From Syngnathus acus (lineage: Eukaryota > Chordata > Actinopteri > Syngnathiformes > Syngnathidae): a DNA stretch of 64,000 nt. The position numbers were made by a program, and so were the translations under genes. This document shows, piece by piece, positions 49,537 to 62,290 of this stretch. The stretch's first letter is position 1; every line of letters begins with the position of its first letter. Below the pieces are notes generated by a model. It saw nothing but the letters and a program-made list of their open reading frames with translations, had not been told where the DNA came from and made no database searches. The stretch is from NCBI RefSeq assembly GCF_901709675.1, contig NC_051105.1, positions 6,749,104 through 6,813,103 of the forward strand, given 5' to 3'.

Positions 49537-52500
49537 AGGAATGACTGTTGTTTGCTTGGATAGCACCAAAAATGGTCAACAGATTCCATTTATGTGAAAT
49601 GTGCACTTGAGCATCTACTTATTGTTTTTGCCAAAAGTGACATAAGGTGTCCAGACTGCAGCAAAATTCAAAGCTCGGTTAGCACTCTTGAATCGACTAT
49701 AATGCAGGACACTTGGATCTTCTGACAAACTGAAAAACAAATTTGTCTTGCAGATGGGCCAATGTAGATTAAGACCATGTTTGCATGGTCACTTGTTACT
49801 AGGTAGTTTTGGCATTAAATAACTATTGTTAAAACTAGCATGTTGCTTTTGTAAGTGCTGAGTCTGAAACTTAATTTAAGGGTGAATGGTTGCTATAGAT
49901 TTTACTGTACAGGAAATTTGTTAACTTTTATGTGATGCTATAATCAACGGTTTAATGATACTTCAAAGTTAAATGTCAAATATGAAAATGTGAAGGTAAA
50001 TTCTATTGCTAATTAAATTCAAACCTTGTAAGCTGTTTGTCCATGACAGCTCCCTCAATATCTGCTTTGTCTTCCCTCCTCTTGCCTTGAGGAGAGCTTT
50101 AATGGCCAAGAAGAACAAAGTTTCTTCTTCAATATGAACCCAAGCTGAAGGATATGGTGAACAAGACTTTCTTGGTTCTTCTCCTGCTCCCCAGCAAGAT
50201 CTGTAATTCATTTTTAAGGTTTCAAGTTTGAACTAGTCAATTTTATGTCAGTGCGTCCTTTCAACAAATCATCTTTGCACGCCATCTGGTTTCAAGTGTT
50301 TGCCTCCCTATTTACGGCCAGGCCAAGTGTTCCCCCCCCTCCTCCAGCATCTTGTTGCTTTATACAACAAATCACAAGTGGACATGCCGATTGCTTCATC
50401 TCAACAAATGAGACGAACACTGACATGGTCATGTTTGCTTTCAGCCTCTTGCTTCTATAATGACCTGTTGCCAAGTAGCAAATATGGAGAAAACACATGG
50501 CTTTCAATTTATACTCTGTTGCAGCTCACTTTTATGTGAGGAGAACAAATGCAGTATTGAAGATATTTCAATAAAAGGCTTGACACCGATTATTGTCAAC
50601 AATTTAAAACCATAGTGTTGCTGTAGAATTGCCGGGTTTTGAAGTGCAGTTTGTTTACAAATCAGGGACTAGTCGATTGTCTCTGATCTATTGTCCATCT
50701 CGCTGTGCCATTGTCTATCCACGTCTCCCACCATGCAAGTTAGCCAAAGCCATTTTCAGAAGCTTCAATAGCAGGAAGTGGGCACCGTCTCACCAGGCTC
50801 CGGAAAGGTTAGTCCTGCATCTCTGGAAACCCAAATATACACTAGACTCAATCACAATTTTGCAGCATGGAGCCTAAACATCACGCTTGTTCCAAAGCAT
50901 ACCTCATACACACACACAAAAAAAGTAATTTTGTCCACATTATAAGACTTTACCCAAATCTGACCTATTCTATCTGAATTTAAAATGACAGTTTCTGTTC
51001 TACATTGGCCAGTCTGTTTTTGTCACCCATTGTATAGCCAAAAACACACTAAAGCTGCTAGCAGACATTTCCTAAAAGCCTTTCTCTGTAGAATACTACA
51101 ATCAAAAGTGAAACACCATTTCCATAAATTTCCCCAAACAACCCAATGAGAAACATTTTGGTTTACATTTCCACATTGAAAGCTTTTTATATTATCTTAA
51201 GGTAAACCCAATTTAATTTTGACTGGTTTTAGTCAAATTTGATGTGTTAGGTTGCTGTCAGTGGTGGAGCAGACTTTGCACAGAAATTTGTTCCACTAAA
51301 AGTGGCGCTTTGAGGTTTACATGAGTAGACCGCAAACAAACGTACAAAGCCACATTCATTTTATGCCCCACCTCTTAAAAAAAGGTTGCAGTGACATTTT
51401 TTTTTTAGCGTATAGCTTCCTGCCAAGACTTAAACAAGAATCTGTCAGTTTGCAGTTGGTGTTGAACACAAGCTGCTCTGGCAAAAGCTAAACTTAAAAA
51501 TGTGTCCATGAATTATAACAGACAATTAACCAAATTCAACAACTTAAAGCTATTAAACAAAATCAGCATTGTCCAGAATCTGACCATAACAGAACACTAT
51601 TTAAATCATTTTAATGAAGGAAGTCTATGAAAACGCAAAGGCTTATTCCCTTACCAGCAAGGTGCCATTTGATTAATCGATTCAATGGTGTCGAGCAGAG
51701 CCAGATGTGCTTTGAATGTACCGTAATTGGCCCGTGTGTTTGCGCCACATGTCACAAGGTTAACAACAGGCCAGCTATTACTCGCCGAGACCCCAACGTC
51801 TAGATAAAGTGAAACGCTAAACTGCAAATGAAACTACAGGCTGTCGTCACAACTTGAGGAAATTGAGCACTGTTACAGTATATTAAGAGTGGTGGCAAGA
51901 GAAGATTTGTAATGAAGCACTACTGGTACCCCCAGAACCACTTTATGTTTGCTGAATTGGCTCCTCTTTTACCACTGTCACAGTGTGGCCATTGTGTGCT
52001 CCCCATCATTACACGACTGAGGAATTCACTTTGACATCTGAGCACAGTCCTCCCCCAAAACTAACTGGCAGCCACTCACATTTAGTTTATCCTTCATCCT
52101 GCACACCTCGGGCTTTATTTTCATAGACTGGCGCCCGCTGTAAAAAATTATACATCCAAGCCTAGTTTACTGTATTTGAGATTTTGTGCCTGTTGTCATC
52201 TGAGCCAGACAAGATTCAATAGCGTGACTTGGCCTCGTCAAAAAAATGCAAATACATAAGTTGAGAATGTGGTTTTCAAAATTAAGCTCAAATTTCCATC
52301 CTTATAGCTAAATCAATAATTTGAGCCATATCTGAGTTGTCAAATGTTATATACAGTAAGTGGTGCCGCTATGATGTGTCGCTTAAGTCATGCTGCGTTA
52401 TCAGCTATTTTTCCTCTGCAGTCTTCGGTTTCCTGTGAAGTGAAGGTCTCCACTTGTTTTCCAAGAAAATGTCTGTTTTTGTTTTGATTGAATGGAAGCA

Positions 52501-53860
52501 AGTAGCATAGCATGCAATGTCTTGGCTGTTCCAGACAAGCATGGCAAGCTGCCTGTCAAAAATGGGATGCAACTTTGAAGTATTCTTTTCCAAAACAAGA
52601 GGATGTGCTGTTCAGAAAATGGATGGCTGGAGATAAAACTCAAATTAAAAAAATGTCTATCAGTTCCTGCCATTCATTGTGGTCAGGCTCGAGTATCATT
52701 TGCCGCATATAATTAGCCAATAAATTGTTTTAACAGGGTAAGATTTCTGTTTTTAAACATCATGGGTCATCTTTTGCAACATAATCATAATTGATTTACA
52801 GCGTTTTGTAAAAGAGCACTTCACATGTTCACATATTATATTTTTGATGGAAGTTTACCCTGCGACATGATGACCCATTGCAGGGATGGGTAACTGGTGG
52901 TCCGTGGGCCGCTTACATACAGATTGGCCCCTGATTTTTTTTTCTTTCTTATTCGTGTTTACCTTAGCTGAGCAGTTGTAATAACAGTGCTCACCACTAG
53001 ATGGCAGATGTCGCTCACCAGGCCTTCTAACCCCAAGATTTTAGTATGTAGTATTTATTTTATTTATTTTTTGTTGAAAAGTGAATCATTTGTCGATTCA
53101 TTTGAACATTAAAATGTAGTAAGATGTTGGACTGTACATTATTTAGAAATGTAAAATGGCATTTTTGCCATACAACTGTTTGGGGAAATGAATGGCACCA
53201 CAGTAGCGCAGCCAAAAATTAGACCCCCCCCCCTTTTTGCTGAGTCAGCTTGTCTTATAGGACAATATCCTTATTTATTTTGCAGTCCAAATCTTTGTCC
53301 ATCAAGTGACTTACCATCAGTGATTAGCACTTCCTACCATTTGTTTTTTTAAAAAGGGAAAAAAACATCATTGTCACCTGTCTTTGGTGGGAAAGGATAT
53401 TACCCACATTAATGTCTTTATTATCACCACCAAATCCCAGTGTTGAAGCAGCATTGACGCCTGAGAAAACGCTCAGGATGTGATGGCAAATGTAACAGCT
53501 GGTTGGAATAATAGTCAAAAAGATAGAAGCAGCTGCGGAGGAACAAGCCCACAAATAAAGCCGAGCCGGAGCGCTCTACCTCTCTCTACGAGGTCCAAAG
53601 TGTGTGAAAGAAAAGAAAAATAATAACAATCACAACCTCCTTCCTTTTTTCTCCAAGCAACTAGTGCAGGATGTGTCTTTCAGGGCTTTTCATCCTCGTC
53701 TCCATCCTTCTTTTGTGTGCGTCTTCAGTGTGAAAATACACAGGAAACTTCTTCCGCAAGCAGACTTTTCACACACTTTTTTTTGTTGCTCATTAGTGTG
53801 GTGAATGTTCACTGGAGGAATTTTTCAACACCCTCCTCCATCCCCAGTGGTTTCACAAGT

Positions 53861-53886
53861 CCCCCCCCCCCCCCCCCCCCCCCCCC
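53861..53886. repeat. Poly-C tract (26 C)
   Basis: An uninterrupted C homopolymer, similar to that at 32825-32847. Confidence 0.9.
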
Positions 53887-56749
53887 TACTACACCAGTTC
53901 CCTTTCCCGACAGGCACTTGACTCAGGTTGACTGCGTCTGATAGGATCCAGGCAAAGCCTACTCTGGAAAAACTTCCACGGAAGGCCTGCCACTTTGGTT
54001 TTGATGGATGGAAATCATGCCTACCCAGCCTTCCACTTAAGACCTGATGTATGGAGTGCCTGGTACCGGCTGCGTGACATGAGCGATCACATTTAGCGGC
54101 AGAAGAAGGACTCTGTGACTGGGAGGTCTGGACAAAGATGGTTTAGGATGGTGGATTGGGGGAGTCTAAGAAGATAAAGTGAACTGGGAGGCTTTTAACT
54201 CCTCCTCTCAAAATCCGTTCTGTAGTTCCATAATGAGAAGCAGATCTGCCCCGGCACACTGCATACATCTGCTAAACTGTCAGTCTTTTTTTTTGGGGGG
54301 GGGGGGGCACATCTGTAATTGTCAAGCATAGCGCATGTGTCACACCTACCAGCTTTCGGAGTTAAGCCCTTTCTGCATTATCAGCGCTTTTCCTTTGAGG
54401 ATCAGTGTTATCACATCACTTTGAATTCTGGAAGACGCGGTTGGTCAGCACGTCTGGCTCACAAACTAGTTTTAGAATCTTAGCTCTTGCCCTACATGTG
54501 TGACATTTTCATCTTCTCACAATAACTGTATGATAATTTGGTATATACTGTATTTTTTTTTTAAACAGTTTTATTCCATCAATCCTAAAATCCTGTGTAT
54601 GTGAGCTATATAAATAAAGTTTGATTGATTCACTTAGTGGCAACCGCATCCCACTCTGGAAGCTTGAGGTCTAAACTCCAGATGCTTCCCTGGTCGTCAC
54701 ATCCTGACTGCTGCACGCTGTACGTGAGACCGCCAATAGGAACCACCTGGTTTTCCTTTTTATTTTTTCATCTTAATTTTCACCTTCAGGCTAGTCTGAA
54801 AGGATGCTTACTGTACATCACAGTTTCGATTCCTTCTCGAGCATATGTGTTCAATGAACTTAAGTGCTTTACAAGTTGTGTTTACGTCCAATAAAGCCTG
54901 CAGTGTTTGGTTCTCCGTGCAAGCTCAGCATTTTGTCGTTTACAAATGGAATGTCATTTTGTTTACTTTGAAGTGACTTGTGAAGGCTTGATGCGGCTTT
55001 AAATGTGATCCAATGAGGGTCTGACAAAGTGACGGTATATGTGGTTCTAATTTCGTACAAATTGGATAAAACTTTCTAAAGGCACCTGATATTTGCCGAC
55101 ATGACACAAAAATAACCAATTCATACAAAAGAAGAATCATTAGCAAGAATAAGATCCTTTGGTCCTAATAAAGCCAAAGATAAATCAATTGTTCAAAATA
55201 TCGACCAACTAAAAAGAATGAGATGCTAATTTGAAACTGAGTGCTGAATATGAGTCAGGGATTGACAAAGAAACCCTCTCCCCCTAGAATGGACCCCTGG
55301 GGAACACCATCTCTGGCAGCAGCAGATAATGACCTGCTGTTCTAAATGGAGACACTGAACTGTCTTATCAATAAATATGATGACCCCCGGCACTTCTGTC
55401 CAACTTAATGGTTTGCAATGATCAATTGCATCCCGTGGCCATTACGTGGTCATTATTGACCTTCACCGCGGAGGTTTCCATTGTCTGCTGTTTAGAAAAA
55501 AACGATTTTAAGTTGACTCCCAAGTACGAGTGCCTTTCCCACTTTGACCTTGAGATTGTGCGATATTGTTGAAAAGGCAGGCAGAAATAAAGCTGCCAAA
55601 GGTGAGAAAGGCAACACCTCCAAGTAATGCTAGTAGCTTCTTAAACGCTGCAAAACATGAGTGCATTCCAATGCAACTGATGGACCATTTTTCCTTTCTC
55701 CCCCGCCCCCATGACAAGACAATAGGGGTGAAAGTTAGCAACCTTACCTGTGAACTTTATGTCAGCAAGCACGCATCTGGTATGTGGGGATAGGATTACT
55801 AATTTGGCCTCGCAGCTCCTCCGGGCGACTACACGAAATGAACAACTTGCAGCCCGTGGACAGATGCTGTCATTCACAAATCCATATTGGATGTGCTCAC
55901 TGTCACCTGGAGAAAGACCTTTCCTTGGATATCCCCTTTTTTGGGGGAGGGGGGTGGGGATACTCCTTCTAAGACACAATATGGGTGCATGTGCGTGAAG
56001 AAATGCATGCAAAGGGTACGGTTGAGGGAAAACAGAACTTCTTCGATGAGTTACTGCTGCCCTCACAGATGACAGACTTTGTCAATGGAGTGAGTCACAG
56101 ATGGTCATGGTCAACGGTATAGCAGGAAGACCCTGACAGATTCATTGAGGTCACAGAAAAAGAAAAGGAGAGAGGAGAGAGCGTCTGCATGACTACAAGA
56201 GAAAATTTATGTCCGGGGTTGTCACCCACTGATGATTAGGTACAAAGTCACTGTGGTTAGAACACCATTATGGGTATCCTCCAAATGTTTGTGATGAAAC
56301 TTTAACTGTAATGGAAGCTTTGAAATTCACCCACATGATTTGTTTGGCAGGTTTAATGCTTCCTGAGTCTGTGTCTTTTTTGTTTTTTTTCAGGCATCTT
56401 CATTACGTGCCCGGTAAGGACTCAGATCCAGTGGGTCAGGAAGTTCACTACTGTGAGTTGATCATGACGTGCCAGAAAATGCCTCCGTGGAGAAGTAAGT
56501 GATTAACAAGTTACTATTTGTTGAGCTCTGATTATAATAGTTGGGGCAATGTTAATGGGGCTATGGTAATTCTTGCTCAAATGTAACATGGTGGTCTAGT
56601 GTTTAGCATGTTAGAAGGTTGGGCCTTCCAGTTGAGTAAGGACCATACGCACACCTGCACATTCAGCATTTCCGGTTCAAAAAAATTCACTTAACTTCTC
56701 TTATAACTTTGATCTGGTAGTTTCTTTAAAACACTTACATACATGTACA

Positions 56750-56792
<43 letters not shown>

Positions 56793-56794
56793 AT
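56750..56794. repeat. (AAAT)n microsatellite
   Basis: About 11 tandem AAAT units. Confidence 0.95.
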
Positions 56795-57899
56795 AGAAAC
56801 ATTAAAAAAAAGCAATGCACACTACAGAAATCATGTTGTGTTTCTAAATGTAATGGATATTGCCCAAAAGTTAGTCAAATATAGATTTTTTTTTTTTTCC
56901 TTTGGAGAATTCCATTATCAGAATGGCTGGTATTGCAGTGTATTGATATTACAAGATCAAATAGCCAGTCGGCCTACTATGCTCACTCCCAAAATGAAAA
57001 TCTCTCCGAAGGCGTATGACGATGAATCCAATGTTTCCCCCAGTGGGGATACAATTACCAACTTCTTTGTTTCCCTTTGTGCTATCTCATTAGTGAGGCA
57101 TTGCCATGTTCAGGCTAATGGATTTTCAGCATAACAGCCAGAAGTTAGAGACCACGCTAACCTCCGTCATGCAAAAAGAAAACACTTAGTAGTTCAGTGT
57201 GTTCCGAAAGAGACAAGGCCCCTCACAATTTATAGCTTCTTCCTCGTTTGATGTTACCCTCCTGCTTTGTGACCATTCTTGTGAAACCCCCTACTGAAGA
57301 ATAAAGAACTTGTCTTTCTGGTAATATCGTAAAGTCGCTTGATAATAGGAATTGTCTTTCAGTGGTTTGCTTTTAACATATTGCATGTTCTGAGATGTGT
57401 CAAGGAGATAATAGTTCAAGTTCTCTCCCTTTTCTGCTGTGTTTTGACAGCCAAGTGTTTCACACATAGATGCTCTGTCAATGTCAGGAAGGTCTTGACA
57501 GCTTCATTTCGCAAGCGGGATGCCTCCTCGCTGCTGAGCGTGCACCTGCGTGAACAAATTCTCAAGAAACACAAAAAGGTTGCCGTGTTTATATCATGCA
57601 GTGATGAATAACTTGCATGAGAACTGCAACACAAAAGTTGAAGCGACTGGACTTTTTTTCTGAGCTGTAAAAACAAAATGTTCAACAGTTAAGGGCTGAA
57701 TTCCAGCTAATTCAGCTTTGTGGAAATTATTGATTGTTTTTACAGTTATTGGTTAACCTCCTTTCAATTTGCATGACAATAGTGTTGAGAGGCACAATGT
57801 GTGCTTGCGTGGCTTATCTCCCAGTCCTCTGCCGTCATTGGACATTCTCCAAAAATGCATGGGAGGTAAATCGAAGACTCTAAAGTTTCCCTGTCTCTC

Positions 57900-57968
57900 A
57901 TCTACAGCTCACCCATGAACCTAATTAGGACAACCCCTATAGAAGATGAATGTATGGATGGATAAAAA
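57900..57968 (-). repeat. Interspersed repeat family A, terminal fragment
   Basis: The stretch ACCTAATTAGGACAACCCCT followed by AGATGAATGTATGGATGGATA is the reverse complement of the ATCCATCC end of the repeat at 5066-5340. Confidence 0.6.
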
Positions 57969-59099
57969 AGAAAGAGGAAGAAAATGCAGAGGAGGTAGAT
58001 TGTCACAGACGTATTTGAGAAGGAGATCCATTGAATAGAGATTTGCACAAAAATAGCAAGACCCCCCACGATCCACGTGGGGGCTAGACGACAATAGAAA
58101 GCAAAGTCATTAGCAATAAGTCACTCAATCTTTTTTCTTCTGCTCGCCTCAACCGGCTCTCCCACACACTCTGACGTCGCCACGGACCCCCGCTCGCCGT
58201 CGCCCACCCTTTTCCTTCTCCTTATCTCGGCATCGTTCTGTTTATGAATGCGTGTATTGAACTTCAAAACTGCTGGCCCTAAAGGAATTATGACTCGAGA
58301 AAAACACTTTGTAATAATAGACCAAAAGGTCAGCAAGTGTTATTTTGAGCACCAACACATAAGAATAGCAAGTTCAATTGTGTTTAAATTCAACAACGTA
58401 GTCTCAGGGGTTTTACGTTTAACAACGTGGACTAAGTCGGCGAGAAAATGCGACGCAAACACTTGAACTCTTATCGGGAGTGAACGGAAGCGAGATTCCT
58501 CTGCCAAGACTGGCAGACAAGCAATGGGATTTCCTTCTGTTGTTTGCATAATATACACGTGCTAGTACTGGGAACATTTACAAGTACTTATTTGGAATAA
58601 CAAAGCCTCAAATAGTGGATAGTGGTCTAATAAATGAGTTGCCTCAAATTAACCCTCGCCCCCAAGCCACTAATTTTGAAAACACTGTAAATTTTTTAGC
58701 ACTCGGTTTTGATGCTTGTTTTGTGTACAATAACTCCACCTAGCAGATTATAGCTCATCTTAATGACCAAAAAAACTTGAAAGAGTTGAGAAGGAATGCT
58801 TAAAGACTTGTGTCAGATAGCCTTCAAGGCTTCCTAGTTTGTTATCAGGCGTATGAGATCATCCTTAAATGCTTGAAAGGCATTTGTTGAAAACTGCCAC
58901 TTCCAGAGCGCTGACAAGGTAGCGTGTACTGATGTGACGTTTGACCCAATGACCCCGCCAACATGGGTTTGATTACCTCGCAAGTCAATAGGCGGATCCC
59001 TGTGACTGGTTCAATGCTGTTTCGAAAAGGGAGTAGTAATAATAGACTTACAGGGGAATTGCGAAAAGAAATATCCTAGAAAATAGCCGAAAGCCAATT

Positions 59100-59190
59100 A
59101 TCTGGCTTGGCACCTGGGGGGTTCCAAGAATATTTCAATGGGGGTCAGTGCCCCCCGCGGCCCCCCCTCTAGCTCCGCCAGTAATAGATG
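59100..59190. repeat. Degenerate DNA-transposon-like terminal segment
   Basis: GGGGGTCAGTGCCCCCCGCG and CCCCCTCTAGCTCCGCCAGT resemble the G/C-rich ends of fish hAT (ZMYM-type) elements. The open frame beyond it (to 59456) may be decayed transposon-associated sequence. This is based on recall only. Confidence 0.35.
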
Positions 59191-61524
59191 GTGGCAGTGA
59201 AGTCAAATCAACTCACGCCACAACAAGTAGCAGTTTGACAGATAGTGAACCGTTCTTCAAAAAGGATGCTTCAGGCTGTTTAATGCCACTCCCAGTTTAC
59301 TGTCAAACAAAACCGAAAACAAGAACGCATATGTTGCCTGAGTCAGAATGGGAAATGTCTGAACTGTTCAAATTATACTTGAGTAATTTTCACAGAAAAC
59401 AGTCAGAATATTGCGTTTGTGGGATATCAATTAAGCAGAAAGATCCGCTGTCTTAGGGGGCAGCCGTTTTGATACTTGCTGTCGACTGAAAATGACATCA
59501 CGGTTGCTCAGGACTCAGGCGATGACCAATCATGGCTGCTCACATGACCAAACTCAAAAAACACATCTCATTACTTGCCAATTGACATTGAAGCATTGTT
59601 GCAAAATTGATAGCTGGTAAGATTTATTTTCTGTCCCTAACTGAGTGGAACTCGGCGCCAGTTGGAGCAGCTTTATGGCCATCAAGCTGCGGAAGATTAT
59701 ATTTCTCAACAAGCCCAAATCAGCGTTAATTCAACTTGATCACTCTCTGAAGCATCCACCGAATCGAGCTTTTGTTGATGCCAAGTTCTCGTACAGCTCA
59801 CCAGCTTCCCTGACCTTGCATCTGAATGATACCTGAAATGAAATAGAAGATAAAGAACTTTTATTATGACTTTTACAAAAGCCTTTATACTGCTCCATTC
59901 TTTTAAGATTATGATTTTAATCTCAGTGTTTTATTTTTAAATTAGCATGATCCTAATCATGCTCATTCGTAGTGTTTATTCATCACATCCTTTCAGTTGA
60001 ATCCATTTCATAAGCTGCTTGACGTGTGTCGCAACAAAATCATTTCCTGGTCTTCCGCTCTGTTCATTTTCCTGACAAAGAGCCGGAATGCTTTTTCTCA
60101 GGCTTCACACCACACACACCTGCTTTCCCAGTGTGCCCCCTTTTGTGAATGGGGGGGGTGCAAGAACAGAGATTGGCAGCGACGTGCGGGGCTGCGGATG
60201 TTTCTGCGAGGGGTTTATAAATCCCCCTGATGCTCCTGATACGGAGGACAATGGCTATGCGTGCAGAACGGGAGCTCTCCTTTTAAAAGCCTTACTGAAA
60301 CTGAATTCACTGCTCTTTAATGAGGTCACCAAGCAGGCAGGCAGGCAGGCAGGCTGCTGGCTGTATTTCATCGCCGCGTTCAACCGTGATAAACTTCAGC
60401 GGAGTGACCTGTAACATTCTGCGATAACTTCTTTCTTGGGCAAACAAGTTGGATGGCACACACCTGGCGAAGATAACGCTTCAAACATATCAAAATATAC
60501 ACCCGTGAGTTCCTTATCGCAACATGACAAGGCAAATAGTATTAATCAGGCTTATCTAATATTGCTTGGGGTTAATTGCTGGGCTTGAAGGGAACACGAA
60601 AATGACGCCATGTCTTCTTCTTCTTCTGGTTGGCAGTTGTGATTTCCCGTTGAACGTAATGCTGTCGAGGACATCTGTTAACGTTTGAATAAATCGCGGC
60701 CTTACGGTTTATAGCGCCACCTGTTGCTTTGGCATACACATGACAGCCATATGCAATAACGCCTTGTCGATGGAAATGCAATCCCCCACACACCCTAGAA
60801 AGATCATAGGGTAGCATTTAAATCCCCCCTTGGCCGTATTAATTTCAGAGATGTGCTGTTTTGCTTGACTTGAAATAACAAACCTCTGATTAAAGCCAAA
60901 CCTCGCACGTGACGATGGTTCGTTATGCAGAGGGCGTTTCGGCCGCTCGCTCTGCTGAGTTTAAGCCGTCGGTTGGTTTTGGGTGGAAGCCGATCAACTG
61001 TGGATGTGGTTGACTGAGTCTGGTTTCATTCTGAAGTAACGGCAGGGCGAGGCACTCCCGGAGATGAGGCCCCTCAACCCAAAATGTCAGTCGTGCTTAA
61101 ATACTTTCCCAGTATGTTTTTGTTATAATTACATAGCATGTGGGGACACAATCTCTGGTATGCGTGTGTTTGTCCAAAAATAAAAAGTCAGAACTTGTTT
61201 CAATTGGAACAATTTCACGTTCATGCACATACAAATGGATTTATCACATTTGATTTCTTATACAGTAAATGCAGCATGACAATAACTGTGTAGAGCAGAA
61301 TAATAACTATAACTCATAAGTAACTTCTAATTGCGACGGATAGCTACGGAAGAGGATGCTCGCTATCAACTTTAGCCACGCCCCTTTCACAATCCATTGA
61401 AACGGTTAAGGTGAAAGAGAGTTTAACGCTCTATCTCAACGATTGAGTACATTTTTGTCAGTGTTTGCACATTTTTAGCACTTATCTACAAATCCTGAAA
61501 AGGTCTTTTAAGTCTTGCTCGCTT

Positions 61525-61760
61525 GTGGCACGTTGAGTATTTGGTGAGCACATCTGCCTCACAGTTCTGAGGTTAGGGGTTCAAATCTGGGCTCCGACCT
61601 TTCTCTGTGGAGTTTGCGTGTTTTCCCACATGCATGCATAGCTTTTCCCTGGCAACTTCAGTTTCCTTCCACATTCCAAAAACATGTTTGGTCCATTGAA
61701 GACACTGAATTGTCCTAAATACATGTTTGATTGTCTATAAATGTGATTGGCTGGCAATCA
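61525..61760 (-). repeat. Interspersed repeat family A, minus orientation
   Basis: GCCTCACAGTTCTGAGGTTA, GGTTCAAATCTGGGC, TGTGGAGTTTGCGTGTT and TTCCTTCCACATTCCAAAAA follow the order of the reverse-complemented family A consensus. Confidence 0.7.
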
Positions 61761-62070
61761 GTCCATTGTATGCTCTGGCGCTCCATTTTACTTTTGTACA
61801 TTTCAATCTGCATTTAAGTTGTTGAATCACTACTTCAATTTTACCCAGATTCTATTATTTATTTTGGACACATGCATGCATATTTATAGTCAAGTACAGA
61901 ATGTGAGTACTTTGGCCTCCTCAGGTACATTGATGCACTTCTTGTGAAATTCTTCACTTGTGCCAATATATTTTTGAATGCGATATCTCATAGGCTCCTA
62001 GTAGTTTTCCCTTTTAAAAAGCAGGGCAAGCACGTTCTTCGGCCCTCTCCTGGCCGAAACCCGGCCGTGA

Positions 62071-62290
62071 TGACGTCGTTGCTCCCCCCCATCCTCCAAT
62101 AAGGTCCAGCCTTGGAGGCGTTGCTCTCGCTGTCAGTATCAGCAAGTGCACAGCAAGTGATCGGGCCACTCTCGCGCGAGGACTCGGAGGAGAGACCCCA
62201 AAGTGCACTTTAGTGGACTTGATGCAACGCTAAGCGAAAACAAAAAACGGAGAAACGTGCAGAGAATCAGCGGAAGACTTCACAAAAAAG
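62071..62290 (+). promoter_or_regulatory. CRE-containing promoter and probable non-coding first exon of an unseen plus-strand gene
   Basis: A GC-rich block in AT-rich DNA holds TGACGTC (62071-62077) and a CCAAT box (62096-62100). An ATG-poor leader then ends at the strong donor AAAAAAG|GTAAGC (62290/62291). No coding exon follows before the window ends, so the gene is unidentified. Confidence 0.5.

Larger units (their letters stand above)
49537..62040. other. Long gene-poor region
   Basis: No gene could be supported. Contents: a CTCF-core match (52994-53007), poly-C (53861-53886), a G-run (about 54295-54307), a LINE-tail-like fragment (54585-54640), (AAAT)n (56750-56794), repeat-family A fragments (57900-57968 and 61525-61760), a degenerate transposon-like segment (59100-59190) and (CAGG)n near 60338-60353. 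Exon-like ORFs at 56392-56497 and 57451-57611 lack a recognised family. Confidence 0.55.

Noticed and set aside
56392-56497. Exon-like frame RHLHYVPGKDSDPVGQEV
   Set aside because: Has an acceptor-like start and a GTAAG-like word, but no recognisable homologue or neighbouring exons; could be a decayed fragment.
57451-57611. Open frame ending KHKKVAVFISCSDE
   Set aside because: Short, with no family recognised and no partner exon.
59148-59456. 102-codon frame starting in a Pro-rich run
   Set aside because: Begins inside a degenerate transposon-like terminal sequence; at most a decayed transposon-associated reading frame.
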